Part shown: positions 30,855 to 41,530 of the stretch, in pieces
Numbering within the stretch: position 1 is the first letter of the stretch
Layout of the letters: each line of letters starts with the position of its first letter
Origin: Chloranthus sessilifolius
Taxonomy: Eukaryota > Streptophyta > Magnoliopsida > Chloranthales > Chloranthaceae
Assembly (NCBI GenBank): GCA_021018995.1
Contig: CM037595.1
Span: 97,677,491 to 97,741,490, forward strand
DNA: 64,000 nt
Direction of reading: 5' to 3'
The notes under the pieces: generated by a model
What the model saw: only the letters and a program-made list of their open reading frames with translations
Told to the model about the DNA's origin: nothing
Databases searched by the model: none
Translations under genes and position numbers: made by a program

Positions 30855-31627
30855 GACCAGGTTTTCCGCAAGAATAATATTTCCCTTTAGGATGATTGTG
30901 AAAATTCTTTTTTTGATTCTTAAAATTTAAAAAAAAAATCTTCTTTCCCTTAAATTTTTTATTTTTCTTATTCATTTCAAATTTAGATCCAGAAGATTGA
31001 GATTCACTAAGAAGTTTTATATTTTTCTTTTATTCTTTCTTTCTTCTTCAATTCCTAAATGCTTTGGGAGGTTCAATATGGTCACATTTTGTGCTAAGTG
31101 ATTTAACGCAATAACAACAGGTTCCCATGACTAGGGAAGACTGTTCAAAGTAACATTGACTTGCATATGGTCAAAAACTTCGTTACCGACCTCGACAAGG
31201 TCCTTAGCCAATACGGTCATCCTATTCATGTGATCAATAACTGAGTCAGTTTCTTTCATTTACATGAATGATATTTTTGCAAAATGAGTTGAATATAGGT
31301 TTCGGAAGTGGTTCCATATTTTTGATATATAACATGCATAATTTCTTTAGCAGTTTTATAATCTTCAAATATGCGAGCCAATTCGATATTCATAAGAGTA
31401 AGAATAGTAGTTCTAGTAATTTTATCATTGTCGACTCATTTATCATATTTTTCCATAATATCCTTTGAAACATCGGATGGTGATTTTTTAGGAACTTTAT
31501 TTTCTAAAATATAATCAATCTTATCTAGGCTTAAAATTTGATTCAGTCTACGTCTCCAATTTGGATAGTTTAAACCAGATAGTTTTTCAATATTAGATAG
31601 TTCATGCATCACTATTTTAGAAGTCAT
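30855..31627 (-). pseudogene. Copia-1 gag
   Basis: 31436-31627 is the gag start (MTSKIVMHELSNIEKLSGLNYPNW, then a DKIDYILE block), the usual Copia gag N terminus. Broken frames run through the middle. 30855-30975 ends the protein with a Lys-rich stretch and a zinc knuckle in which CGKPGH is visible and the first Cys is replaced by Tyr. The knuckle is cut by the Tat/Ogre insertion between its His and its last Cys. Confidence 0.8.
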
Positions 31628-32064
31628 TTTCTAAATATATGTATGGAAAAAATAAATTTAAATAAGAAGGTTTTAGGCACGACTAACCAGTTTGACTGAA
31701 ATCAATCAATAGAATACCAATATCGAGTAATTGCATGTGGACGCTTCGTAACAGCTTGATCAATGATGCTGCTCCAAAAATATGCTGATGCAAAATTTAA
31801 TGCTTTCAGAATATGTGCCATGTTCTTAGGAATCTTCTGGCGAAAATGGCACCTCAATCGGAGTTGTATCGGCTCCTATATCTTGAAAATACTGAATTGC
31901 AAGCACTGAATTCGTTGTTAATATTAGCATCGAATCCAAACTTTGTAAAAGAGAGGATTAGAGGGCTTTATGGTATGATTGGAAAAAAAATATAGTTTGG
32001 CTCAGCTCGGCTTTTCTTGGCTAGCTGGGCTTAAAAAACAACTTGAAGAGGCCTTTTTGTGTCC
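31628..32064 (-). other. Copia-1 5' leader (partial) and unassigned sequence
   Basis: The first 150-200 bp resemble a Copia 5' leader. On the plus strand 31813-31995 has a 60-codon frame (LAKMAPQSELYRLLYLENTE...) that I do not recognise. Sequence at 31977-32045 is similar, in direct orientation, to 34962-35032. Confidence 0.4.
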
Positions 32065-32268
32065 GGGGCAATGGTCATGTCCTATCAGATAGAACCGAAT
32101 TTCTAGTCTTACCCCATTCGTTGCCCTTGGAAATAGGAGAATCTTGACTGCTTGTCATGCTATAAAAAGCGAAAAGCAAGAAAGTCAAGATTCTCCTATA
32201 TCCAAGGGCAAAGGATGGGGTATGACTGGACATCTGGTTCTACCTAGTAGACCCTAAAATCATTGCCC
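32065..32268. mobile_element. Long-hairpin MITE
   Basis: Two arms of about 83 bp, starting GGGCAATGGTCATG on the left and ending AATCATTGCCC on the right, are inverted copies with about 85% match around a short AT-rich spacer. No transposase is encoded. Target duplications are not clear. Confidence 0.75.
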
Positions 32269-32334
32269 TTTATGTCCAATGGTTCAACATGAATTTGATA
32301 AGACACTTGAGAAATAAAATTATACCATTGGTCC

Positions 32335-32467
32335 TTGTGATTTGGCAGCACCACTCTCGCGAGGAAGCCACTTAGGAGTGCGAGGATGTTATAAGGAGGG
32401 ACTACCCCCATCTATTCTAGTGAGGTATGACTCAATTTCAAGGACGAAATTTTTATAAGTAGGGAAG
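32335..32467 (+). pseudogene. Chromovirus pol tail
   Basis: The plus strand encodes the C-terminal end of a chromodomain (EEAT, a stop in place of the usual Trp, then ECEDVIRRDYPHLF). It is followed by GGACGAAATTTTTATAAG, the common end of Tekay/Del-type pol just before the LTR. Everything upstream is gone, replaced by the MITE. Confidence 0.75.
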
Positions 32468-32632
32468 AATGTTATGATCTGAATTTTATGTCTTTGATAC
32501 ACCTAAAATATGTGTATGCATTTAATATCGTATTCACCGCATGCCTTGACTTTTCAAAATATTTTAACTAAAAATACATGTTTTAAATTTTCAAGCTCTT
32601 ATATTTATTTCCGTCATTTATGGACACAAGTT

Positions 32633-32705
32633 GTGTAATAGCCTACTGGTTAAAAGCTTTAAGTTCTAAATAAGAGGTTTAGGGATTAAACCTTGTTATG
32701 TATGC
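32633..32705 (+). repeat. tRNA-like / SINE-like segment in the chromovirus LTR
   Basis: TAGCCTACTGGTTAAAAGC resembles a Pol III A box. GGTTTAGGGATTAAACC, about 35 bp later, sits where the B box would be but is decayed. Confidence 0.35.
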
Positions 32706-33229
32706 TTTAAACTTCTATATTGGACTTTGAGATAAAAACCTATACATTCTTCCTTGGTGTGTTAGCTTAACACCGGGTAATTTCCAAAATATTATAGTGT
32801 CTTACAGAGAACCCTAAATTATAATCTTATTCAGAGTTCTTCTTAAGAATAGAGCCGTCAGAAACCCTAGAGACCTTAGAGAAGAAATTTTAGATCTATC
32901 TTCTTAGAACCCTTCTTTTGAAAGTGAGGTGAGACATTGGCGTATATTCTCAAGTGGCCTTCGTCTCCTGTTAGAATCATCATCATTGTTGGGATATGAA
33001 TCTAATTGTGGTGGTACGATCGATCTAGGTATGAAAAAATCATGCTTTCCATTGAACTTAAAATATTAATTTTTAAATAGATTTTTATGTAAATTAGTGA
33101 GTTTATTTCATGAATAATGAATGGATAATTAAATGGATGCATGCTATGATTAGTGATCCTTAATATTGATAATTTTTATTAAGAAAAAGACGATTGAAAT
33201 CCCACCATGTGATTTGATGCATTTTAATG

Positions 33230-33690
33230 GCTCACGGATTTGAGTCAATCGATTGAGATTGAGAATTCAATCGATTGAAGATGGACATTAAAGTAAATAC
33301 TATTAAATAATATTATTTTGAAAAAATACATAAAATTATGTTAATTGATTGACAATTGGATGTCAACCGATTGAGGATTAAATGATTTTATTTTAGAAAA
33401 ATATAAATAATTATGTCAATTGATTGACGATTGGATGTCAATCGATTGAGGATTAAATGATTTTATTTTAGAAAAATATACATAATTATGTCAATCGATT
33501 GATGATTGGATGTCAATCGATTGAGGGTGAACATTAAATGGTAACAGATAAAACTCAATGGATTGAGCAAAACTCAATAGATTGAGCCTGAGCATGGATT
33601 TATGTCAATGGATTAAAAAATCAATCCATTGAGCATGAATAGAGTTCAACGGGTTGAGAAATCAATAGATTGAGCCTAAACATGAACGCA
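33230..33690. repeat. TCAATCGATTGA palindrome repeats with a 74-bp tandem core
   Basis: Variants of the 12-bp palindrome occur more than ten times. At 33330-33540 three tandem units of about 74 bp each hold two of them. Later copies drift to CAATRGATTGAG. Confidence 0.75.
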
Positions 33691-33970
33691 ATAGATTGAG
33701 TGTGAATAGTTAAGTTCTATATTCAAGTTCTTCTCATAACAGTGTCATTAAATGTTAATGTTTATGTATCATGATCGTATGATATGCACTATAATATTTA
33801 TGCACCATGATTGTGTACACTTTAATATTTATGTACCATAATTAAATATACTTAAATGCTTATGTATTATGATATCACTCTTATACACTTTACATGTTTC
33901 ATGATGATCTATATAATGCACAACCAAGACACGTAAAATATGATGAAATGTCAAGCCATAATCAACGAGC

Positions 33971-34316
33971 ATTAAACCCAACATCTTGTACATGATGGAG
34001 TCTAAGAAGGTATTAGACCCAATATCTTATGCTTGATGGAGTCTAACTAAACACGATTAAGAAGCATTAGACCCAACATCTTATACATGATGGAGTCTAA
34101 GAAGATACTAGACCCAACATCTTATGTAAGATGGAGTTTAACTGAACAAGAGTATGATGAGCATGATTACGCCCAACGTCTTGAGCAGGACGGAATTTGA
34201 CATGCAATAAATGATATGACTCATTAGACCCAACGTCTTGAGCATGACAGAGTCTAACTAAACAAGTGATAAGCATGATTATGACCCAACGTCTTGAGCG
34301 GGACGGAGTCTAACGT
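33971..34316. repeat. Seven interspersed copies of an ACCCAACRTCTT...GGAGTCTAA unit
   Basis: Units begin near 33975, 34016, 34070, 34110, 34171, 34227 and 34283. Each has about 30 conserved bases with variable linkers of 10-30 bases. Confidence 0.75.
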
Positions 34317-34936
34317 GTATTAAATGACAAGAAAGATGAAATTAAAAGAAATGATGCATTCATGTAATATTGATATATATGTTTATGTTCAGTTCATTTC
34401 AGCTTATTGAGATTATACATGTCACATGCACACACACATGAAATATACTGAAATGTTTATATGGCCATGATTGATATTTTATGTTTCGATGGATTGCATG
34501 TCTGGTCCATACGAGTGTAAACTTACACCCCTTGTTGATGTGGGTGACCAGATGAGACAAGTATCGCTGATGACAATGTATGGGTCTATGGCGATGAGAC
34601 GACACGTGGTGCTCAAGAAACTGGGCTGAATGGTGATGATGGCTTCGTGGCCTGATTAGTTATTTTTCTTTCTAGTTATTATTAGTGGTTTTAAATAAAT
34701 GAGACATTGATCAGTTAGTATTTTATCAAAATTATTTAAGCTTTAATCATGTTGGATTTGTTATTGGAATAAGAACATTATCATGGGTTTTATTTTGATT
34801 AATTAATATTTTAAAGAAATTTTATCTTCCGCTGTTTAAGGTGCTTTTATCACCTTATTATGTTTATATGATTCACGATACGAAGGTACGGTCTAAGATC
34901 TTATACTCAAGAGGTTGTGAGATCTCGGGCTGCTAC

Positions 34937-35207
34937 AACTTGGTAAAGGAGAAATAACATTAAATGGTGAGTGCTTTTGGTACGGTTAGAGATGGATTGG
35001 GCTTGACTTTTTCTAGCCAGGCTTGGATTAAAAAACAAATGTTGATGTGTACCGCTCTTAGAAAACCATGTTGTGTGTTGTCTCTTCTCTTCAAAGTTCA
35101 CATCACCATCTCACCTACCAGAAAATACAACTTTGAAATAACAAAAACTCTTTCTCAGAAATACAGAAGCTAAAAAAAATTGTGAGGAAGGGTTTTTGTC
35201 AGGAGCA
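34937..35207 (-). other. Probable Copia-1 leader segment
   Basis: Non-coding sequence between the chromovirus LTR and Copia-2. It is continuous with 40851-41088 if Copia-2 is removed. Confidence 0.4.
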
Positions 35208-35212
35208 TGGAT
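35208..35212. repeat. Target site duplication of Copia-2, left copy (TGGAT)
   Basis: TGGAT here and at 40846-40850 flank the two LTRs exactly. Confidence 0.85.
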
Positions 35213-35573
35213 TGAAAGCATGAAGAGCCTAAATAAATCGCGTCGTCGGATGTGAATCGGATCAATATGAGATTCGTCGCGAGACTGGAGATCACCAATA
35301 AAGTGAGTGTTTTTCCGGAACGGATGTACACCTTTCTACTTTAATAATATCTTTTTCAAGATATTTCTAGTAGGTGGCGGAAACTCTTTTTATAGGTACG
35401 CAAGGGATCTTCTAACGTTTGGATTACTCGACGTTATGAAGAAATCATCTCTCCTATTAATTCGGCGCACATCGAAAGTGTCCTGTTTAAGATAGCACAC
35501 AACGGCTATATGGCTAGGATTCTATTTCCCACTAAGATAGTGCACAACGGTTACATGGCCACACATGCCAACA
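35213..35573 (-). repeat. Copia-2 3' LTR
   Basis: Aligns end to end with 40486-40845. It differs by scattered substitutions, mostly transitions. Confidence 0.9.
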
Positions 35574-35789
35574 TCTCCCACTTGGCCATGAAAGCCGTTA
35601 AAAATATATATAATATTTTCTCCCACTATTTTTAATGCAGATTTCATGAAAGTATTTCAAGTTATGAGGTTTTTCACGCTCTTGGCGGATATATCCTTCA
35701 CAACTAAAATTTAGATAATGAGATTTTTCATGCTTAAAAAATGGATATGCTATTCATGATAAAATAGTAAGTGTTTTACATTTTCATGA

Positions 35790-36450
35790 CTTAGGCATTC
35801 CTAAGTCCCATTAAGCTAACATGCTTTGAAGAAATATCCGCACTAAGACTTTTAGTGCAAGGGATCGCTTGAAGGTAAATGACTCACCGTCACTTCACCT
35901 TTCTCAACTACATCTTGAATGTAGTGATAACGCACTTCAATGTGCTTACCTTTGGAGTTATTTGACTCACTTTCAATCAGTCTAATTGCAGCTTTATTAT
36001 CACAAAATATATGCACAGGCTCGTCGGCTATATCTAACTCTATATCAGCTATAAATAATTTGATCCAAACGACATAAGTACAAGCAGTAATACAAGCTAC
36101 ATAGTCAGCTTCTTGAGTATGACGAGCAACACAACCTTATTTCTTACTAGACCAAGAAACATCACCACCTTCAAAGAAGACAATATGAGCTGAGGTAGAT
36201 TTTCCATCATTCTTATCTCCAGCATGATCAACATCCGAATAGCTTTGAACCTTAAGTTCATTAGTTTGAAAACATAGTTTAAGATGCTTTGTTCCTTTTA
36301 AATATCTTAGTATTCATTTTACTGCTTGCTAGTGCTTAAGTCCTGGGTTATTTTGGTATCTACTAACCACACTTATTGCAAAGTTAAGATCGGGTCTAGT
36401 ACACATCATAGCATACATTAAGCTTGCAACAGCTTGAGCATAAGGAACAT
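35790..36450 (-). pseudogene. Copia-2 RNase H
   Basis: The minus strand encodes, in interrupted frames, the counterpart of the Copia-1 RNase H: the RYLKGTKHLKLCF-like block (about 36270-36310), the YSD...HAGDK block and the SWSSKK...VARHTQEA region. Stops interrupt it near 36140 and 36330. Confidence 0.7.
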
Positions 36451-36940
36451 TTAATTATTTTGTCCATCTGATGGACCATGATTTTTACTTAATTTTAATA
36501 TTTTTTCTATGGGAGTTGACACAGGATGGGAGTTGTCTATATTAAATAGTTTTAAAATAGTTTTTATGTATCTTTCTTGGTTTAGGTATAACATTTTAGC
36601 TTCTCTATCTCTAATTATTTTTATACTTAAAATAAATGATGCCTCTCTCATGTCTTTCATTTTAAATTGAGAACTCAATCAGGATTTGATTTTCTTAATC
36701 ATTTTCAAATAATTTCCAGCTATAAGAATATCATCTACATATAAAGATATTATTGTAAAAGTACTCCCACTTTTCAATACATATACACAATGAACAAATT
36801 GATTAACTATATATCCTATTTTAAGGATTGCATTATGAAAAGTCAGGTACCACTGACGTGAGGATTGTTTTAACCCATATAAGAATCTTTTCAACTTATA
36901 CACCTTATCCTCATGCCCTTCAATCTCGAAACCTTCAGGT
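36451..36940 (-). pseudogene. Copia-2 reverse transcriptase
   Basis: 36679-36903 encodes LYGLKQSSRQWYLTFHNAILK and the intact catalytic box SLYVDDILIAGN. After one stop, 36451-36678 continues with FKMKDMREASFILSIKI and LNQERYIKTILKLF. The two frames are separated only by a stop at about 36676. Confidence 0.85.
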
Positions 36941-37560
36941 TATTTTATATAAATAATTTTTTTATTTCTCCATTAAGGAGTGCGGTTTGAACGTCAATTT
37001 GAAACAATTCGAGATCGAAATTGGCAACTGTCGCCAATATGATTCTTATAGATATAAATTTTACTACAGGGGAATATGTGTCAACATAATCTATTCCCTC
37101 TTTTTAATAAAATCTCTTCGCTACTAATCTAGCCTTATATTGGTCTACAGACCCGTCATATTTAAAATTCTTTTTTAATACCTATTTGCAACCTATGGGT
37201 GTTCTATCATAAGACAAATCGCATAATTCTCATACTTTATTCTTTTCAATTAAATTAATTTCATCATTCATAACATCTAACAATTCTTTGGATTCTTGTA
37301 AGTTGATTGCATCAATATAATCTAATGGATAATTCATTTCATCTAAATATAAGTTATTACATAGCTCTTCACTCACATGAACATAAAAATCATCTAAGAA
37401 TAATAGAGGAGCTCTAATCCTCTTTTGTCTACGCATGCGATGAGGTTGTATTGATTCATCAATGAGATCAAATCCTACAAGAGTCGGTTGATTTTAATCA
37501 TTTATTATTATTAAAGGATCATCAAAAGAGGTGGTATTTTCTCATCTCTGAGATTCTCAA
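36941..37560 (-). pseudogene. Copia-2 N-terminal RT and linker
   Basis: 37230-37436 holds the linker ending ELLDVMNDEINLIEKNKV. The following RT start has several stops. Confidence 0.65.
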
Positions 37561-38234
37561 GGAACTCAGCATCCCTACTTTCAATTAGACGTTTATCTTT
37601 ATGATAAAATCTATAACACTTAGAGCTTTCGGAATAACCAATAAAGTTACATCTAATAGTTTTCGCTTCTAATTTATCCCTACTTTCTAAAGTAATTTAG
37701 ATTAGGTTCTCTACCTGTCCATAACTCATAAGGAGTCAAATGCATTATTTTAGTTGAGATTCTATTGAGGATATACATAGCGGAATTTAATGTTTCTCCC
37801 CAAAAAATTTTAGGCAAATCAGCATGAGACATCATTGACCTTGTCATGTCCATGAGGGTTCTATTATGCCTCTCGGCTACACCATTTTGTTGTAGTGTAT
37901 AAGCCATTGTCGTTTGACGTTTGATACAATTTTCTATACAAAAGGTGTTAAATTCATGGGAGATGAATTCTCCTCCCCTATCGGTTCTAAGTTCTTTTAT
38001 ATTTCTATCTAGTTGATTCTCGATTTTTCTTTTATATTCTTTAAAGGTTTTTAATGCATCCGATTTATTTCGAATTAGATAAATGTGTCCAAACTTAGAG
38101 AAGTAGTCTATAAAAGTAATGAAATATTTCATATGCCTATGAGTTTTAACACTTAAAGGTCCACAAATATCAAAATAAATAATATTAAGCAACTCCGTTG
38201 CCCTTTTTTCTTTAAGAAAAGATTTTTTAGTCAT
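37561..38234 (-). pseudogene. Copia-2 integrase
   Basis: 37680-38234 encodes 184 codons with the core motifs: LNIIYFDICGPLSVKTH (first Asp), YFITFIDYFSKFGHIYLI, LRTDRGGEFISHEF (second Asp) and QQNGVAERHNRTLMDM (Glu). The DDE residues are present. A shift near 37680 separates the C-terminal GYSESSK region that continues to about 37565. Confidence 0.88.
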
Positions 38235-38255
38235 TTTACCAGATAAATAATGTTT

Positions 38256-38762
38256 TCAAGTTTCAAAATCTATTTTGTCTAAGCTAGGAATTATTCTCTT
38301 ATTAATTAATCTCATTATTTTATCCTTACTTATATGTCCTAACCTATGATGCCACATATAAGAATCAATAACATGAACACAGTCAATATAAGCAGAAGAA
38401 GAACTTTTATTGTCAACATTTTCAATTACATAAAAAACAAATAAGTTATGCTCAACAACTAAATATCCCCATGCCAAAATACGACCATGCTTTTCGATGG
38501 ATACTTTAGTCGATCGAAAGCGTACATCAAAACCTTTGAAGATCAAAAGAGATACATACACAATGTTGCGCCTCATACTAAGCACAAAGTAAACATCAGT
38601 GAGAACAAAATCAATTGTTCCCGTATTCAACCTATAGGTTCTCAAACCCAACACATAAGAGTAGGTTTTATTTTCCATGTAGATCCTTTTCTCTCTTACC
38701 TTAATCTCCTTGAAATCCTCAAATAATGCCTTAAAGCTTGCGATGTGACAGTTGGCCCCCAA
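38256..38762 (-). pseudogene. Copia-2 protease-proximal and GAG-pre-integrase region
   Basis: A 168-codon frame starts in the protease region (MGANCHIASFKALFEDFKEIKV) and ends with MWHHRLGHISKDKIMRLINKRIIP, the GAG-pre-integrase zinc module. A stop separates it from integrase near 38255. Confidence 0.85.
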
Positions 38763-38786
38763 ATCGATCCATCAACCTTTGATATA

Positions 38787-39675
38787 TTAATTAACAAACA
38801 TGCATTTCAAGATAGCACAGATGATTTGACGCCTTCTACCTCTACTACTGCTTTCACTCTCATGGTCTTTTGGTTGAAGATGGCAGTCCATCTTGAAGTG
38901 TCCAGGCTTCCCACAATTGAAACAGTTTCCTTTGGGCGTAACTAGTTTAGCCTTATGATGAAACAATTTCTTTCCTTTTCCTTTAAGATTTTTATAAAAA
39001 TTCTTAAATTTTTTCTTGAACTTATTTTGATTTTGAAATTTAGGTGGATATTGAATTACCATTAATTCATTCTTTTTGTTTTGTTTCAAGTGTTCCTGTT
39101 CAAGGGTCAATTTCAAAGGAAGGTCCATTATGTTTAAAGCAGTACCATTCAATCTTAAGGCGGTGGTGACCATGAACCATGATGGAGGTAGGCTGCTAAG
39201 GATGTTTGAAATTTACATTCTTTCATTAATTGAGTTGCCTACAGCAGCAAGGTCTTGAGCCATTACAGTCATTTTATTGACATGCTCAATAATAATATCT
39301 TCTTTCATTTTATATGAATTATATTATTGAAGGAGTAACTGGATGTGGGCTTCAGACACATTATTGTATTTTTAGGCAATGACTTCCATCATGATTTTGG
39401 TGGTATCATAAATCTCGAAGACTTTTATCAAATCATTTTGCATAAAAGTTAAAATTGAAGTTTTTGTAATCAAATCATCTTGTAAAAATTTATCAAACCT
39501 ATTTCTATCTTCCCTAGATGGGCCTATCACCGAGAACTGGGAGATCCGATTTCAACACAGAGTGTATGCGCTCGTGGATTAAGAGATATTCAATTTTACG
39601 TTTCCACATGTTATAATTTAAGCCGTTTAATTTTTCAAATTTTGAAAGTTCGTGAATGACTATACTATGTGTCAT
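38787..39675 (-). pseudogene. Copia-2 gag
   Basis: The start is at 39675 (MTHSIVIHELSKFEKLNGLNYNMWKR in pieces), and the middle is broken. 38787-39173 encodes the basic linker and an intact zinc knuckle, CFNCGKPGHFKMDC. Gag packages the RNA. The Ser/Arg-rich tail after the knuckle leads into protease. Confidence 0.8.
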
Positions 39676-40464
39676 GTGTCAAAAGTAAATCTAAATCGTT
39701 TATACTGATCTTCGAATAATAAATTAAAAGATGCGGGTTAGAGAAGGTTGACCAGAGTGTGCTCCAAATAGATTATCGATCGAGTATGAGAATGACTCTT
39801 TTTTTATCCAATGGTATAACAGTCTCTGAATATTGAATCAGTGATGTGGGTAGATGCGCATCGGCTACAGGAGTCCACAGGTTCAAGCGGATCGAAAATC
39901 CGTGTTGTATAACCAAAGATATCGCCCAAAAACGGATCACTTATACCACATTTTTGGTATTTGTAAGGTATAACAAATATGGAGACCTGATACAGTTGTG
40001 ATTGTGCTTGCTCTAAGAAAAAAAAATTCTTTTTGTGTGCCTGGTTTGGTGTATCCCAACAGCCACACCAACTAAAGTAATGAAGTAAAGAGAACTCGTT
40101 TGTACCTTGCCCAAAATAAAAATGAATTTAATAGCTTTTGGAGTCACACGATTTAAGAGAGTTGTTGGAACCTCTTTCTTCTCAAGTTTCTCTGTAACAC
40201 AGTAGGCGCTGCAACACGAAGGCGATTTGTTGATTTGACGGCTAGAAATTCAATGGCCAGAGATCGGACGGCCAAAAATAGGGAGTGCGCCTCATGTGGC
40301 CAGAGATTGGCTTGGCTGAGAAGCATCCAAAGATCGGACGACAAAAGATAGAATGGTTAAAAATCAACAGATCCGACAGGCAAAGATCTGATAGCCAAAA
40401 ATTTGACGGCCAAAAAAACAACAGATTCGACGCCCAAAGATCTTAATTTGGCTTCTTAGACAAA
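39676..40464 (-). other. Copia-2 5' leader
   Basis: Non-coding sequence between gag and the PBS, with repeated GATCxGAYGGCCAAAAAT words near 40255-40440. Confidence 0.6.
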
Positions 40465-40484
40465 CCCGTCTGTCTTTGATACCA
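40465..40484 (-). promoter_or_regulatory. Copia-2 primer binding site
   Basis: TGGTATCAAAGAC on the minus strand, one base from the LTR. It matches the initiator-Met tRNA 3' end. Confidence 0.85.
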
Positions 40485-40485
40485 G

Positions 40486-40845
40486 TGAAAGCATGAAGAA
40501 CCTAAATAAATCGCATCGTTGGATGTGAGCTGGATCAATATGATATTCATTGCGAGACTAGAGATCGTTGAAACGTGAGTGTTTTCCCGGAACGGATGTA
40601 TACCTTGCTACTTTAATTATATCTTTTTCGAGATATTTCTGGTAGGCGGCGGTAACCCCTTTTATAAGTGCGCAAGGGATCTTCTAACGTTCGGATTACT
40701 CGACATTATGGAGAAAGCATTTCTCTTATTAATCCGACGCACATCGAAAGTGTCCCATTTACGATAGAGCACAATGGTTACGTGACTAGGATTCTGTTTC
40801 CCACTAAGATAGTGCACAACGGTTATATGGCCACTCGTGCCAACA
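40486..40845 (-). repeat. Copia-2 5' LTR
   Basis: Pairs with 35213-35573 and is followed by the TGGAT duplication. Confidence 0.9.
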
Positions 40846-40850
40846 TGGAT
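40846..40850. repeat. Target site duplication of Copia-2, right copy (TGGAT)
   Basis: Matches 35208-35212. Confidence 0.85.
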
Positions 40851-41088
40851 GGTACTCAACAATGAAGAGATTTTCGGTGACGGTTTGGATCCGATTGACA
40901 GATTAGAGAATAATCTTCAAATGAAAATAAGACCATCTAAAGCAAGGGTATAAATGAATCAGCACTTGATGATCAGACGATCAAGTGGTGATGCAGTTAC
41001 CCTTTGACAGATCTACATCACCGAGAAGAGATCGTTTATTGGTGCCGCTCATATACGATAATGACGATGAACTTGGCTTTGATACCAG
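40851..41088 (-). promoter_or_regulatory. Copia-1 5' leader and primer binding site
   Basis: The PBS TGGTATCAAAGCCAAG (minus) lies at 41072-41087, one base from the LTR. The rest is untranslated leader. Confidence 0.8.
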
Positions 41089-41525
41089 TGAAGGTATGGA
41101 TCAAAGTCGACGGTTGATTGCAAGATCAAGAGGGCGATGCCGCAAAGCTGGTGATCACCGATCGAATAGATGCTATTTCTCAAATGAACATTTTCTCATT
41201 CTTTTTCAATATTTTGCTCATGGCACAAAAGGCCTTCTTTTATAGCCAAAACTCTAATGTTCGGATATGTGCACATTCAATCGGAGAAACGACCCATCTT
41301 AATATTGTGGTCAATATACAATAAACTCAGTTAGCATTTTTCAAAGATTTGTTTCCAAAAATATATTTAAAATAAATATTAGTTAATATAATATACTATA
41401 AAAACAATTTATATATAAATATGGTAACAAGGTTTTATTACTGATATTATGGAGATTTACTCGAGATGGTCTCCATAATATTGGTTATCGATTGTGCCTA
41501 ACGGCGCCATGGCCAAATACCAACA
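41089..41525 (-). repeat. Copia-1 5' LTR
   Basis: Pairs with 2847-3274, about 38 kb away. It starts TGAAGGTATGGATC and ends ATACCAACA. Confidence 0.9.
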
Positions 41526-41530
41526 TTTGT
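41526..41530. repeat. Target site duplication of Copia-1, right copy (TTTGT)
   Basis: Matches 2842-2846 exactly. Confidence 0.85.

Larger units (their letters stand above)
32468..34936 (+). repeat. Chromovirus (Tekay/Del-like) LTR
   Basis: It starts TGTTATGATCTGAATTT right after the pol tail and ends GGGCTGCTACA. The next bases, ACTTGGTA, look like the start of a primer binding site, which would normally follow a 5' rather than a 3' LTR. Length is about 2.47 kb. It contains two tandem-repeat zones and a tRNA-like segment. Confidence 0.7.
35213..40845 (-). mobile_element. Copia-2, complete Ty1/Copia element
   Basis: A 5633-bp element with 360-bp LTRs (35213-35573, 40486-40845) that start TGAAAGCATGAAG and end GCCAACA. 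The initiator-Met PBS lies at 40465-40484 and the polypurine tract AAGTGGGAGA at 35574. The internal order on the minus strand is gag, GAG-pre-integrase, integrase, RT and RNase H. Its proteins and polypurine tract resemble Copia-1, so it is a sister family. Frames are broken at several points. Confidence 0.92.
2847..41525 (-). mobile_element. Copia-1, outer Ty1/Copia element of the nested block
   Basis: Two LTRs of about 430 bp (2847-3274 and 41089-41525), both TG...CA, flank an internal region read on the minus strand. A primer binding site complementary to initiator Met tRNA (TGGTATCAAAGCC) lies next to the right LTR. A purine tract (AAGTGGGAGA) lies next to the left LTR. The gene order gag, integrase, RT, RNase H is that of Ty1/Copia. 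The 5-bp target duplication TTTGT is perfect. Without its three insertions the element would be roughly 5 kb. The Tat/Ogre-like element splits its gag, and Copia-2 and a chromovirus remnant split its 5' leader. The frames contain stops and shifts, so it is not autonomous. Confidence 0.9.
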
